Positions 29,572-38,559 of a DNA stretch of 64,000 nucleotides are shown one piece after another. The stretch comes from Stutzerimonas sp. S1. GTDB taxonomy: Bacteria > Pseudomonadota > Gammaproteobacteria > Pseudomonadales > Pseudomonadaceae. The DNA lies in NCBI RefSeq assembly GCF_025966695.1, contig NZ_JAOEIY010000008.1:1-64000 (forward strand). The letters are read 5' to 3'. The notes beneath the pieces were generated by a model that saw only the letters and a program-made list of their open reading frames with translations, was not told the DNA's origin and searched no databases. The position numbers and the translations under genes were made by a program. Position 1 is the first letter of the stretch. The number at the start of each line of letters is the position of its first letter.

Positions 29572-31236
29572 TCAGCCTTCCAGCACCGCATCCACCAGCG
29601 CCTTGGCCTCGGCCTGGATGCGCTTGAGGTGCGCCTCGCCGTCGAAGCTCTCGGCGTAGATCTTGTACACGTCCTCGGTGCCGGACGGCCGTGCGGCGAA
29701 CCAGCCGTTTTCCGTCTCGACCTTCAGCCCGCCGATGGCCGCGCCATTGCCCGGTGCCTCGGTGAGGATGCGGGTGATCGGCTGGCCGGCCAGCTCCTTG
29801 GCGCTGACCTGCGACGCGGAGAGCTTGCCCAGGCGCGTCTTCTGCTCGCGGTTGGCGGCAGCATCGATGCGCTGGTACACCGGGGCGCCGAAGCGGTCGG
29901 TCAGCGCCTGGTAGCGTTCGCTCGGGTCCTGGCCGGTCACCGCGGTGATCTCTGCGGCGAGCAGGCCGAGGATCAGCCCGTCCTTGTCGGTGGACCAGGC
30001 GTTGCCGTTCAGGTCGAGGAACGAGGCACCGGCCGATTCCTCGCCGCCGAAGCCCAGGCTGCCGTCCATCAGGCCGTCGACGAACCATTTGAAACCCACC
30101 GGTACCTCCACCAGCCGCCGACCGATGCCGGCGGCGACGCGGTCGATCATCGACGAGGACACCAGCGTCTTGCCGATGCCGGCCTCGGCGCTCCAGCCCG
30201 GGCGGTGGGTGAACAGGTATTCGATGGCCACCGCCAGGTAATGGTTGGGGTTCATCAGGCCGCCGGAGCGGGTGACGATGCCGTGGCGGTCGTGGTCGGT
30301 GTCGCAGGCGAAGGACACGTCGAAGCGGTCCTTGTTCTCGATCAGCCCGGCCATGGCGTGCGGCGAGCTGCAGTCCATGCGGATCTTGCCGTCCCAGTCC
30401 AGGCGCATGAAGCGGAAGGTCGGGTCGACCACGGTGGACAGCACCTCCAGCGGTAGGCCGAAGCGCTCGGCGATGCGCGGCCAGTAGTGCACACCGGCGC
30501 CGCCCAGCGGGTCGACGGCGAACTTCAGCCCGGAATCGCGGATCGCGGCGAGGTCGATCACCTGCTCCAGCCCGCCGACGTAGGCATCGATGAAGTCGAA
30601 GCGCTGGGTGGTCGACGCGTTCAGCGCCTGGCGGTAATCCATGCGCTTGACGCCGTCGAGCCCGGCGACCAGCAGCACATTGGCGCGCTCCTGAATCCAC
30701 TTGGTCACGCCGGTATCGGCCGGCCCGCCGTTGCTGGGGTTGTACTTGAAGCCGCCATCGCCCGGCGGGTTGTGCGACGGGGTGATGACGATGCCATCGG
30801 CCAGCCCGCTGGTGCGGCCGCGGTTGTAGCTGAGGATCGCGTTGGAGATCGCCGGGGTCGGCGTATAGCCTGGCTCGCCGTTGGTTTCCGCGCAGCCGGC
30901 GTCGATGCGCGTCTGGATGCCGTTGGCCGCCAGCACTTCCAGCGCGGAGATGAACGCCGGTTCGGACAGTGCGTGGGTGTCCATGCCCATGAACAGCGGG
31001 CCGTCGATGCCCTCCTGGCGGCGGTAGTCGCAGATCGCCTGGGTGGTGGCGAGGATGTGCCACTCGTTGAAGCTGCCCTTGAGCGACGTACCGCGGTGCC
31101 CCGAGGTGCCGAACGCCACCTGCTGCGCCGGGTCGGCCGGGTCTGGGCGGTCGCTGTAGTAGCGCGCCACCAGGCGCGGTAGGTGGGTGAGGGTATGCGG
31201 GTCGGGCAGGCATCCGGCGTTGGGGGCGAGGCTCAT
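29572..31236 (-). CDS. pgm: Phosphoglucomutase, alpha-D-glucose-specific
   Basis: Pgm interconverts glucose-1-phosphate and glucose-6-phosphate, feeding UDP-glucose for glycogen, trehalose or surface glycans. The 554-residue protein has the FGTSGHRG N-terminal motif, the phosphoserine loop [11 protein letters not shown], the metal-binding DTDHDRHG loop, and the sugar- and phosphate-binding elements EESAG and RPSGTED. The length matches the bacterial Pgm family (about 546), not the shorter AlgC type. It could supply precursor to the galE/glf cluster further on. Confidence 0.95.
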   Translation of the reverse strand: MSLAPNAGCLPDPHTLTHLPRLVARYYSDRPDPADPAQQVAFGTSGHRGTSLKGSFNEWHILATTQAICDYRRQEGIDGPLFMGMDTHALSEPAFISALEVLAANGIQTRIDAGCAETNGEPGYTPTPAISNAILSYNRGRTSGLADGIVITPSHNPPGDGGFKYNPSNGGPADTGVTKWIQERANVLLVAGLDGVKRMDYRQALNASTTQRFDFIDAYVGGLEQVIDLAAIRDSGLKFAVDPLGGAGVHYWPRIAERFGLPLEVLSTVVDPTFRFMRLDWDGKIRMDCSSPHAMAGLIENKDRFDVSFACDTDHDRHGIVTRSGGLMNPNHYLAVAIEYLFTHRPGWSAEAGIGKTLVSSSMIDRVAAGIGRRLVEVPVGFKWFVDGLMDGSLGFGGEESAGASFLDLNGNAWSTDKDGLILGLLAAEITAVTGQDPSERYQALTDRFGAPVYQRIDAAANREQKTRLGKLSASQVSAKELAGQPITRILTEAPGNGAAIGGLKVETENGWFAARPSGTEDVYKIYAESFDGEAHLKRIQAEAKALVDAVLEG

Positions 31237-31485
31237 CGGTGGGTCCTGTGGAGAAGTAAGGCGATGCGCCGAACCATGCGGCGGCGCGAAGCGAATGAAA
31301 CGCCACTATGCGGCGTTTATCCAGAGCTAAGACCGCAGCGACGGTGGCGGTTCCCTGATCGCCGTGCGCCGCGCCGCTGCGCTTCAGCCGAACGCGCTCG
31401 TCGCCCCGCCGGAACCTGCACCCGGGCGGCCTTTCTTCTGTTTGTTGGCCGGCAACTCCCCGGCCCGCCACCCGGAGGTTCAGCC

Positions 31486-31683
31486 ATGAACGTCGACGAA
31501 CGCATCCGCCAGCGCGCCTACGAGATATGGCAAGCCGAAGACCAGCCGGAAGGCCAGGAAACCGAGCATTGGCAACAAGCCCGCGAGGACATCGAACCCT
31601 TCTACAAGGAAGGCAACGCCGAGGCCGGCAGTATCGAAAGCAGTGTGGCCATTCCCATGCCGAAATCGGATAACACGCATTAA
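31486..31683 (+). CDS. DUF2934 small protein
   Basis: This 65-residue protein carries the DUF2934 pattern: IRQRAYEIWQAEDQPEGQETEHWQQA, an N-terminal helix pair shared by short proteins found next to carbohydrate genes such as those for trehalose and glycogen. The ATG at 31486 has GGAGG 9 bp upstream. The molecular role is unknown. It sits divergently from pgm, which fits the carbohydrate association. Confidence 0.75.
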   Translation: MNVDERIRQRAYEIWQAEDQPEGQETEHWQQAREDIEPFYKEGNAEAGSIESSVAIPMPKSDNTH

Positions 31684-31867
31684 CCATACAGGCCGGGCGG
31701 CGAGGGCGCGGCACGCGTCGTCCCGCCCGAATCTGTTGCGACGTTCTCAGCCTTCCCATTCTCTGCCCCGACGCGCTGGAGCCTGTCGAGGCGCGCTGCT
31801 AGAGTGCCGCCGCTTGCCAACCAATGGCTGACAGGACGTCTGCCCAGCCGCCGCACAGGATGCTCGA

Positions 31868-33349
31868 ATGAAAAAGCTCGCACTCGCCGTAGCCGTACCC
31901 CTGGCTCTTTTCGGCGCCGCCACCTTCTACACCAGCACCCAGGTCGAAGCGATCGCCCGTGATGCCGTCAACCAGGCCAATCTCCAGCTGCGCGAAATGA
32001 GTGTCGGCGCCGGTGCCGATGTCAGCCTCACCCTGCTCAGCTTCGAGCGCGGCCTGCTGTCCAGCGCCGCGCGCTACCAGATCGACTTCAACATCCCGGA
32101 TGACGAAGGCAACGACCGCCAGTTCTCCCTGCTGCTGAATGATCGCCTCGAACACGGCCCGTTCCCCGTCTCGCGCCTGGCCCGTGGCCAGCTGATGCCG
32201 GTCGCCGCGCAAAGCCACTTCGAACTCGAACGCACGCCGCTGACGCAGAAACTGTTCGATGCCGCTTCCGGCGAAGTGCCGCTGGTGGGTGACGTCACCA
32301 TCGGTTACGACGGCGGCCAGGCCGGCGATCTGCGCACGGCTGCGCTGAATCTCGAAGACGAAGACGGCAGCGTGCGCATCGCCCCCGCCAATCTCAACTT
32401 CAAGGCAAACAAGGACGGCAGCGACGTACGCCTGGATGGCGAACTGGCTGAAATCGATATCGACACGCAGCGCAGCGACAGTGGCCAGCCGGTACAGGTG
32501 AGCCTGCGCGGCATCGGCCTGAGCGCCGACAAGCAGGATTACGACGCCGGTTTCGGCTTCGGCCCGTCCGCCATCACCCTGGAGCGCATGGAGATCAAGG
32601 CGGGCGACGAACCCGCCGTGGTCATCCAGCAGGCCTCGATCGACGAGGCGCTGAGCCGCGGCAGCCGTGGCCTCGACCAGACCATCGCTTACCGCATCGG
32701 TGAGGTCAGCGCCAAAGGCCAGACCTTCCGCAACCTCGCCCTCGCGTTCAGCCTGCGCAACCTCGAGGAAAGCAGCCTCAAGGCCCTGGTGGCGAGCTAC
32801 ATGGAAATTCTCGACCAGAGCGCCACCCCGCAGGAATCCTTCGCCGGCCTGACCAGCGCCCAGCAACAGGGGCTGCAAACTCGCGCCCTTGAGCTACTGG
32901 AACACAAACCCACGCTGGCCCTCGACGAGTTCGGCTTCGAAACCGCTCACGGCGCCGCCCGCCTGTCCGTCGTGCTCGACCTGCAATCGCCGAGTGCGGA
33001 AGCCTTCACCCCGGACGCGATGATCACCAGCATGCTCGCCTCGCTCAAGGCCGACGCCGGCATCGACAAGGACCTGGTGCGCGATATCGCCGGGCTGGTC
33101 GTACAGAACAACGCGCGTGACGGTCAGCTCGACCAGGCGGCACTGCAGCAGGAAACCGATGCCGCCACCGACCTCTTCAGCGGCATGGCGCTCAACACTG
33201 GCTGGTCGCGTCTGGAAGGCGAGCGGCTGGTCAGTTCGCTGCACTACGCCAACGACAAGGTGACCTTCAACGGCCGCGAAATGAGCGTGCCGGAGTTCCT
33301 CGGCTTTGCCTTCGGCTCGGTACAGAACGCGGGCCTGCTGGGGCAATAA
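31868..33349 (+). CDS. YdgA-family (DUF945) exported protein
   Basis: This 493-residue protein has one N-terminal hydrophobic segment (about 3-20) and a long soluble part, as in YdgA proteins, which are anchored or secreted into the periplasm. The family features LLSFERGLLSS near residue 55 and the alternating beta pattern are visible. No catalytic motif is known. In E. coli YdgA is linked to envelope and motility phenotypes, but its function is not settled. A strong terminator follows. Confidence 0.75.
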   Translation: MKKLALAVAVPLALFGAATFYTSTQVEAIARDAVNQANLQLREMSVGAGADVSLTLLSFERGLLSSAARYQIDFNIPDDEGNDRQFSLLLNDRLEHGPFPVSRLARGQLMPVAAQSHFELERTPLTQKLFDAASGEVPLVGDVTIGYDGGQAGDLRTAALNLEDEDGSVRIAPANLNFKANKDGSDVRLDGELAEIDIDTQRSDSGQPVQVSLRGIGLSADKQDYDAGFGFGPSAITLERMEIKAGDEPAVVIQQASIDEALSRGSRGLDQTIAYRIGEVSAKGQTFRNLALAFSLRNLEESSLKALVASYMEILDQSATPQESFAGLTSAQQQGLQTRALELLEHKPTLALDEFGFETAHGAARLSVVLDLQSPSAEAFTPDAMITSMLASLKADAGIDKDLVRDIAGLVVQNNARDGQLDQAALQQETDAATDLFSGMALNTGWSRLEGERLVSSLHYANDKVTFNGREMSVPEFLGFAFGSVQNAGLLGQ

Positions 33350-33376
33350 ACCGCGCTGCTCACGAGCTGAAAGATG

Positions 33377-33416
33377 CGGCCCTGGCCGTCGGTGACTCGA
33401 CGGCCAGGGCCGTTTT
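33377..33416. terminator. Intrinsic terminator between ydgA-like gene and convergent LysR gene
   Basis: A perfect 15-bp stem (33377-33391 with 33398-33412), a 6-base loop and TTTTCC follow the YdgA-like stop by 28 bp. It can also block the convergent LysR transcript. Confidence 0.92.
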
Positions 33417-33472
33417 CCTTCTCGGCTTCAGCCCGCGCCACAGCCGTGGATGCCCGGACGCGCGACCCACGC

Positions 33473-34375
33473 TCAGTCGTGCGAGGCGCCGACCCGAAGG
33501 CGCTCACTCAAAAAATCCAGAAAGCAGGCAATGCGCGAGGCCAGCGCGGTGTTGCGGTAGTACACCGCGTTGATCGGCTGGCGCTCGTCGACCCGTTGTG
33601 CCGCCAGTACCTCCACCAGCTCGCCGCGGTCGCGGTCACCGTCGGTCATGAAGTCCGACAGGCACACCAGCCCCTCGCCAGCCAGCGCCAGTTCACGCAC
33701 CGTATCGCCGCTGGAGGCCCGCAGCGCTGGCGCGATCCGCCAACTTTCGCCCAGTGCATGGCGCAGCGGCCAGTCGTTGAGGCGATCCGGCTCGGTAAAG
33801 CCGATCAGGCTGTGCTCCGCCAGCTCCTCGACCTGTTGCGGCGTGCCATGCCGTGCCAGATAGGCCGGGCTCGCCAGCACCCGGCGTGTGGTATGGCACA
33901 GCGGCCGTGCATGCAGGCTGGAGTCGGGCAGCGGACCGATGCGGATGGCCAGATCGATGCGCCGCTCCAGCAAATCGACGATGCGGTCGTCGCTGTGCAG
34001 CTCCAGCTCGATCAGCGGAAAGCGCGCACGGAAATCGCCGATCAGCGGCACGACCACATGCAGCATGAACGGCGACGCGGTATTGACCCGCAAGCGCCCG
34101 GCCGGCGCCTGCCGCCGCAGCGCCATCTGCTCCTCGGCTTCCTCCACACTGGCCAGAATCCGCCGCGCCTGGGCGAGAAACGCCGCGCCTTCCTCGGTCA
34201 GCTCCAGCCGCCGCGTGGTGCGCCGCAACAGCGTCACCGCCAGCTTCTCTTCCAGCCGACTCAACGCCCGGCTGACGCCCGAGGCGGTCTGTTCCAGCTG
34301 CTCGGCCGCAGCGCTGATCGAGCCACTGTCGACCACGCTGACAAAGGCGAGCATTTCGTCGAGGTTGGTTTTCAT
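33473..34375 (-). CDS. LysR-family transcriptional regulator
   Basis: This 300-residue regulator has an N-terminal winged helix-turn-helix (about 3-62, with FVSVVDSGSISAAAEQLEQTASGVSRALSRLEEKL) and a C-terminal effector-binding domain (about 90-295). It acts as a DNA-binding dimer or tetramer. Its target is unclear because the genes next to it are unrelated and its own promoter region faces the AT-rich intergenic stretch. LysR regulators often control a divergent neighbour, but here the nearest downstream-facing gene is about 500 bp away. Confidence 0.9.
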   Translation of the reverse strand: MKTNLDEMLAFVSVVDSGSISAAAEQLEQTASGVSRALSRLEEKLAVTLLRRTTRRLELTEEGAAFLAQARRILASVEEAEEQMALRRQAPAGRLRVNTASPFMLHVVVPLIGDFRARFPLIELELHSDDRIVDLLERRIDLAIRIGPLPDSSLHARPLCHTTRRVLASPAYLARHGTPQQVEELAEHSLIGFTEPDRLNDWPLRHALGESWRIAPALRASSGDTVRELALAGEGLVCLSDFMTDGDRDRGELVEVLAAQRVDERQPINAVYYRNTALASRIACFLDFLSERLRVGASHD

Positions 34376-34876
34376 AAGGTGGGGGCGTGTGGAAGAGAGC
34401 GGAGTGGTGGAGTCTGGTGGCAGTGGTGAATGGCTTCAACCAGGTGGTGCCGATTGGCCGCTGCCCTGCAGCCGATCAACAGGGCGAACACCCGCACGGC
34501 CTAGGCCAATGACACATCAGGTGGCAATAGGAAAAGCGAGGATTAATCCATCGTCTGCTTTACCCGTAGGGAAGCAGTGGCTAATGTGCCATCACGCGCA
34601 GCAATTGCGCATTCGATCACGTTCCGCTGCGGCAACTTGACGTTGCACCGGCCCGTTTCCAAGGAAGGTATAGATGGCGCGCTTTTTCCCTTTTCGCTCC
34701 CAATGCCAGTTCGATACACGTGGCGAGTGGCGTTTTGCCGAGGAGAAAAGCGAGAGAAAAGGTGGCAGATTTATTATTCGCAGATGTTCCGTCCTGCTAG
34801 AAAAATAAATCTGCCACCTTTGTTATTCTAGGCAAATCAATCGAAACGCAGCTAAATGCACACCATAGGAAATTCC
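34376..34876. other. AT-rich intergenic region with inverted repeat
   Basis: This 501-bp stretch lies between the LysR start and the zinc-ribbon gene. The first part is ordinary. From about 34640 the composition becomes AT-rich and includes a perfect 18-bp inverted repeat (annotated separately). I see no gene on either strand. Confidence 0.65.
34758..34821. repeat. 18-bp perfect inverted repeat, AAAGGTGGCAGATTTATT family
   Basis: Left arm 34758-34775 and right arm 34804-34821 are exact reverse complements around a 28-bp spacer. The arm resembles a motif (pattern GGGGACAGATTTATTT) that I recall as widespread near small transposase-like or orphan genes in gammaproteobacteria. More diverged relatives appear at about 35202-35222 and 35725-35745. 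No transposase is present, so it may be a non-autonomous element or a leftover end. Confidence 0.75.
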
Positions 34877-35170
34877 ATGATCTTTTTCATTGCATTGGTT
34901 TTAGGTCTTATTCCAGCCATAATTGCAGCCCTTAAAGGGCGTCGCTTCTTTGTCTGGTGGATATATGGTGCTCTCATTTTTATTGTTGCCTTGCCGCACT
35001 CGCTGTTCGCGTCGATATTGAAACGTTGTCCGCAGTGTAAGGAAAGTGCGCGGCGCGATGCAAATATATGCCCGCACTGCAGAACAGAATTTCTACATGA
35101 TAAGCCAATAGCGAAAACACAAAGTCAAACGGGAGCCTCACGTTATTCATCTAACAGTTGGCCGGAATAG
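34877..35170 (+). CDS. Small membrane protein with C-terminal zinc ribbon
   Basis: This 97-residue protein has two predicted membrane segments (about 2-21 and 27-47) followed by a soluble zinc ribbon with two CxxC pairs (CPQCKESARRDANICPHC). I choose the ATG at 34877, which has AGGAA 5 bp upstream, over the one at 34856 that lacks a ribosome binding site. Base composition is lower in GC than neighbours, suggesting recent arrival. Similar short proteins are found widely, but no role is established. Confidence 0.7.
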   Translation: MIFFIALVLGLIPAIIAALKGRRFFVWWIYGALIFIVALPHSLFASILKRCPQCKESARRDANICPHCRTEFLHDKPIAKTQSQTGASRYSSNSWPE

Positions 35171-35201
35171 CTCATAAGGGAAAAGGGGGCTAAGAGAAAA
35201 A

Positions 35202-35222
35202 GGGGGCAGGTTTGTTTTTTAT
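35202..35222 (+). repeat. Diverged relative of the GGCAGATTTATT motif
   Basis: GGGGGCAGGTTTGTTTTTT follows the zinc-ribbon gene, preceded by an A/G-rich stretch repeating AAAAGGGGGC. It resembles one arm of the inverted repeat upstream, in the same direction as the left arm, but without an inverted partner here. Confidence 0.45.
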
Positions 35223-35285
35223 TTTCATAGGTGATCGAGATGAGCAGGTGAGCTAAGCCGGATATTACGCTTTGAAGGAGTCACC

Positions 35286-35714
35286 ATGGACGAAGTTGTA
35301 AGTGCCATCGTGGAATGGCTGGGTAGCCCTCAAGGCTTTTCTGCTAGGCGCCCGCCGCCGTATGGTTGGGTTTGGGTTGTGATGGCGGCTATATGGATAG
35401 GTGGGTGGCTGACAGCCCAAGAGCTGAAAGGCAAAAAGAAAAGGCTGAATAGCCAAGCCAACCAGACGCTGATTGACCATGAACTTTCGGTAACTGCGCT
35501 GATTGAAACGGGCAAAACGTTAATCGAGCACTCAGCTCGACTTAAATTCGATCAAAAAGCGTATGTGCTAGATGTAAAGATCACATCTGGCACTGAAACG
35601 GAAAGGCTTATCCATAAAAAGTTCACGTCTTTATCCGAGGTAGAAGCGTTTTTAAGCAGCGAGACGGTATTCATCCTGTCAGATTTCAAGGTTTCTCCCT
35701 CAGCGCCCGCCTGA
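35286..35714 (+). CDS. Membrane-anchored protein of unknown function
   Basis: This 142-residue protein has an N-terminal stretch with one hydrophobic segment (about 28-44), then a lysine-rich turn and a soluble C-terminal part (about 65-140). The ATG is preceded by GAAGGAG, so translation is plausible. GC content is clearly lower than that of neighbouring genes. I recognise no family or catalytic motif. Confidence 0.6.
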   Translation: MDEVVSAIVEWLGSPQGFSARRPPPYGWVWVVMAAIWIGGWLTAQELKGKKKRLNSQANQTLIDHELSVTALIETGKTLIEHSARLKFDQKAYVLDVKITSGTETERLIHKKFTSLSEVEAFLSSETVFILSDFKVSPSAPA

Positions 35715-35724
35715 GCGAGGAATG

Positions 35725-35745
35725 GACGGATTTGTTTACCTTTAA
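35725..35745 (+). repeat. Second diverged relative of the GGCAGATTTATT motif
   Basis: GGACGGATTTGTTTACCTT, 11 bp after the stop of the 142-residue gene, resembles an arm of the upstream inverted repeat with several substitutions and one insertion. It marks the right side of the AT-rich patch. Confidence 0.35.
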
Positions 35746-35813
35746 GGTGGCTAGCTTCATAACACCCTGTCACTTTCTTCGGCGAAACCCTCAACCCTAC
35801 AAGGTATGAAGCC

Positions 35814-36380
35814 ATGCAACTAACGGCACTCCTCGTTCCAACCTATACGCAAATGCTCAAAACCCTCTCCGGCTGGCTGAAGAAGGCGCAGGCCCAGCTA
35901 CCGGAATCCGAGGCGCAGGCGTTGTTATCCGCGCGGTTGGCGCCGGATATGTTTCCGCTGTCGACTCAGGTTCGCTTTGCCTGTGTGCAGGCGCGGGAGG
36001 CCGTGTGCCGACTGAGAGGCGAGGCGTTCCCGGCGGTGATCAACGAGCTGCTGGACGAGGGGCGGCACGCTGGCGAGCGGTCGGGTACGCTGGCTGATGC
36101 CTATGCCCGGATCAATGAGACGGTGGCGTTGCTCGACGGCCTTGCGGCCGATGCGCTGGATGCCAACACGGACAAGCCAATCGCCCACGAGCTGGCAAAC
36201 GGGATGATCTTCGATCTGACCGCGGAGCAATACGCCCGTGACTGGACGCTGGCGCAGTTCTATTTCCACGTGATGACCGCGTATTCGATTCTGCGTAAGG
36301 AAGGGATCGTGCTGGGCAAGGCGGATTACGTGGCGCATATGCTGCCGTATCTGCGTCCGGAATCGGTTCCGAGGGGGTAG
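35814..36380 (+). CDS. DUF1993 family protein
   Basis: This 188-residue protein, beginning MQLTALLVPTYTQMLKTLSGWL, matches the DUF1993 family of predicted DinB-like helical-bundle proteins. The conserved C-terminal part contains FHVMTAYSILRKEG and GKADYV. Function is unknown; metal binding or thiol metabolism has been suggested for the wider superfamily. GC content returns to normal here, so the AT-rich patch ends before this gene. A palindromic repeat follows 23 bp later. Confidence 0.8.
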   Translation: MQLTALLVPTYTQMLKTLSGWLKKAQAQLPESEAQALLSARLAPDMFPLSTQVRFACVQAREAVCRLRGEAFPAVINELLDEGRHAGERSGTLADAYARINETVALLDGLAADALDANTDKPIAHELANGMIFDLTAEQYARDWTLAQFYFHVMTAYSILRKEGIVLGKADYVAHMLPYLRPESVPRG

Positions 36381-36402
36381 CGAGGTAGCCTGGACGTAAC
36401 GC

Positions 36403-36434
36403 GTGGAAAAGGCTTCGCCATTTTCCACCCTACG
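36403..36434 (-). repeat. Palindromic repeat copy 1
   Basis: GTGGAAAA-GGC-TTC-GCC-A-TTTTCCAC forms a stem with one bulge, with CCTACG after it. Read on the minus strand it begins CGTAGGGTGGAAAA, the common head of the five copies. It is head to head with copy 2. Confidence 0.8.
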
Positions 36435-36466
36435 CATGTCCGGTGTCGGCAGAGAAGGCCGAGTGG

Positions 36467-36497
36467 CGTAGGGTGGACAACGCTGCGCTTGTCCACC
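36467..36497 (+). repeat. Palindromic repeat copy 2
   Basis: CGTAGGGTGGACAA leads into a 9-bp stem (36472-36480 with 36489-36497) around CGCTGCGC. It is oriented opposite to copy 1, with about 32 bp between the two heads, so the pair looks like a composite REP-type element. Confidence 0.8.
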
Positions 36498-36630
36498 GAT
36501 GCGAATCGACGGGCAGGGCATGTGGTTGGCGAAACGCTCGCGGGCTTGGGGCGTCCAACCGGGATGCCGCGCCCGAGCGGTCGTATTTGCGAAAGACGTT
36601 CGCCCACCTCGCCACAAAGCAGACCTCCCC

Positions 36631-38466
36631 ATGCTGTTCCGCCGTTTCGAAAACTTGATCGATGTCTTCAAGCCCAGCCCGGACGTTGCGCCGCCGGCCG
36701 GGATGATGCGTTTCTATACCCATTACCTGAAGCAGGTCTGGCCGTTGATGACGGCCGTGCTGGTGGTTGGCTTTTTCGCGGCGCTGATCGAGGTGGCGTT
36801 GTTCAGCTTTCTCGGCCAGTTGATCGATATGGCGCAGGCGACCGACGACGCGCGGACCTTCTTCGCCGAGCACCGCAACGAGTTGCTGTGGATGGCGGCG
36901 GTGGCGCTGGTCATCCGGCCGCTGGTATTCGGCCTGCACAACCTGCTGACGCATCAGGCGATCAACCCCGGGCTGACCAATCTGATCCGCTGGCAGAACC
37001 ATCGCTACGTGCTCAAGCAGAGCCTGAATTTCTTCCAGAACGACTTCGCCGGGCGCATCGCCCAGCGCGTGATGCAGACCGGGCCGTCGCTGCGCGATTC
37101 GGCCATGCAGGTGATCGATGCGCTGTGGCATGTGGTGGTCTATGCCGGCAGCGCGCTGTATTTGTTCGCCGCCGCCGACCTGCGCTTGATCGTGCCGTTG
37201 CTGCTGTGGATCGCCGGCTACAGCGCCGCGCTCTGGTACTTCGTGCCGCGTATCCGCGCGCGTTCGGCGGCGGCGTCCGCGGCGCGTTCGAAGGTGATGG
37301 GGCGGGTGGTGGACGGCTACAGCAATGTCGCCACGCTCAAGCTGTTCGCCCATTCGCGGGAGGAGGAGAGCTACGCCCGCGAGGCGATGCAGGAGCTGCT
37401 CGGCAAGTTCCGCCTGCAGTCGCGGGTGATCACCAGCCTGGATTGCCTCATCACCTGCATGAACGGCCTGTTGATCGTCGGCACCGGCGCGCTGGCGCTG
37501 TGGCTGTGGCGCGAGGCGCTGATCACCACAGGCGCCATCGCCCTGGCGCTGGGCCTGGTGATCCGCATCAACAACATGGCCGAGTGGATCATGTGGGTGG
37601 TCAACGGCATCTTCGAGAACGTCGGCACCGTGCAGGACGGCATGAAGAGCATCGTCCGGCCGCGCGACGTGCTCGACCGCGAGGACGCCAGGCCGCTGCA
37701 GGTGGAGCAGGGCGCCGTGCGCTTCGAGGATGTGCATTTCCATTACGGCAAAAGCGGCGGGGTGATCAGCGGGCTGACCATCGATATTCGCCCGGGCGAG
37801 AAGATCGGCCTGGTCGGGCCGTCGGGTGCGGGCAAGTCGACGCTGGTCAACCTGCTGCTGCGCCTCTATGACCTGGAGAGCGGGCGCATCCTGATCGACG
37901 GGCAGAACGTCGCCGAGGTCAGCCAGGAAAGCCTGCGCGCCAATATTGGCGTGGTCTCCCAGGACACCGCGCTGCTGCACCGTTCGATCCGCGACAACCT
38001 GCGCTACGGCAAGCCCGATGCCACCGAGGAAGAACTCTGGGCCGCGGCACGCAAGGCCCGCGCGGACGCGTTCATCAAGACCCTGGACGACAGCCAGGGC
38101 GGCAAGGGCTTCGAGGCGATGGTGGGCGAGCGCGGCGTGAAGCTCTCCGGCGGGCAACGGCAGCGCATCGCCATCGCCCGGGTGCTGCTCAAGGACGCGC
38201 CGATCCTGGTGCTCGACGAAGCCACCTCGGCGCTGGATTCGGAGGTCGAGGCGGCGATTCAGGAGAGCCTGGATACCCTGATGGAAGGCAAGACGGTGAT
38301 CGCCATCGCCCACCGGCTGTCGACCATCGCGCGCATGGATCGGCTGGTGGTGATCGACCAGGGCCAGGTGATCGAGAGCGGCACCCACGCCGAGCTGATC
38401 GAACGCGGCGGCCTCTATGCGCGGCTGTGGCAGCACCAGACCGGTGGCTTCGTCGGGGTGGATTGA
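36631..38466 (+). CDS. ABC exporter, fused membrane and ATPase domains (MsbA-like)
   Basis: This 611-residue half-transporter has a six-helix membrane domain (about 40-330) and a C-terminal ABC ATPase with Walker A GPSGAGKST, signature LSGGQRQR and Walker B ILVLDEATSALD. It should dimerise in the inner membrane and export a lipid or drug. I start it at the ATG at 36631; the open frame begins within the upstream repeat, which is unlikely to be translated. Substrate unknown. It is flanked by palindromic repeats and stands alone. Confidence 0.85.
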   Translation: MLFRRFENLIDVFKPSPDVAPPAGMMRFYTHYLKQVWPLMTAVLVVGFFAALIEVALFSFLGQLIDMAQATDDARTFFAEHRNELLWMAAVALVIRPLVFGLHNLLTHQAINPGLTNLIRWQNHRYVLKQSLNFFQNDFAGRIAQRVMQTGPSLRDSAMQVIDALWHVVVYAGSALYLFAAADLRLIVPLLLWIAGYSAALWYFVPRIRARSAAASAARSKVMGRVVDGYSNVATLKLFAHSREEESYAREAMQELLGKFRLQSRVITSLDCLITCMNGLLIVGTGALALWLWREALITTGAIALALGLVIRINNMAEWIMWVVNGIFENVGTVQDGMKSIVRPRDVLDREDARPLQVEQGAVRFEDVHFHYGKSGGVISGLTIDIRPGEKIGLVGPSGAGKSTLVNLLLRLYDLESGRILIDGQNVAEVSQESLRANIGVVSQDTALLHRSIRDNLRYGKPDATEEELWAAARKARADAFIKTLDDSQGGKGFEAMVGERGVKLSGGQRQRIAIARVLLKDAPILVLDEATSALDSEVEAAIQESLDTLMEGKTVIAIAHRLSTIARMDRLVVIDQGQVIESGTHAELIERGGLYARLWQHQTGGFVGVD

Positions 38467-38511
38467 GGCTGGCCGCAGCACGGTTGCGGCAGGCGCTGGG
38501 TGGCGCAGGGA

Positions 38512-38539
38512 GGTGGAAAAGGCCGCGCCGTTTTCCACC
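38512..38539 (-). repeat. Palindromic repeat copy 3
   Basis: A 9-bp stem (38512-38520 with 38531-38539) around GGCCGCGCCG lies 46 bp after the ABC exporter stop and 21 bp before the convergent GST stop. It has the minus-strand orientation of copy 1. It may serve as a terminator. Confidence 0.75.
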
Positions 38540-38559
38540 CTGCGAGGATTGGCGGCGGC

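Noticed and set aside
31298-31318. 7-bp hairpin AAACGCC/GGCGTTT upstream of pgm
   Set aside because: The stem is short, there is no T tract, and it lies in the pgm leader. It is too weak to call a riboswitch or terminator.
29492-31759. 755-codon open frame on the minus strand overlapping pgm
   Set aside because: It is in another frame of the same strand as pgm and has no family features, while the pgm frame has all active-site motifs.
36430-38538. 702-codon open frame on the minus strand opposite the ABC exporter
   Set aside because: It is antisense to a clearly recognised exporter with intact ATPase motifs, and its translation is a low-complexity His/Gln/Arg/Ala sequence typical of an antisense frame in high-GC DNA.
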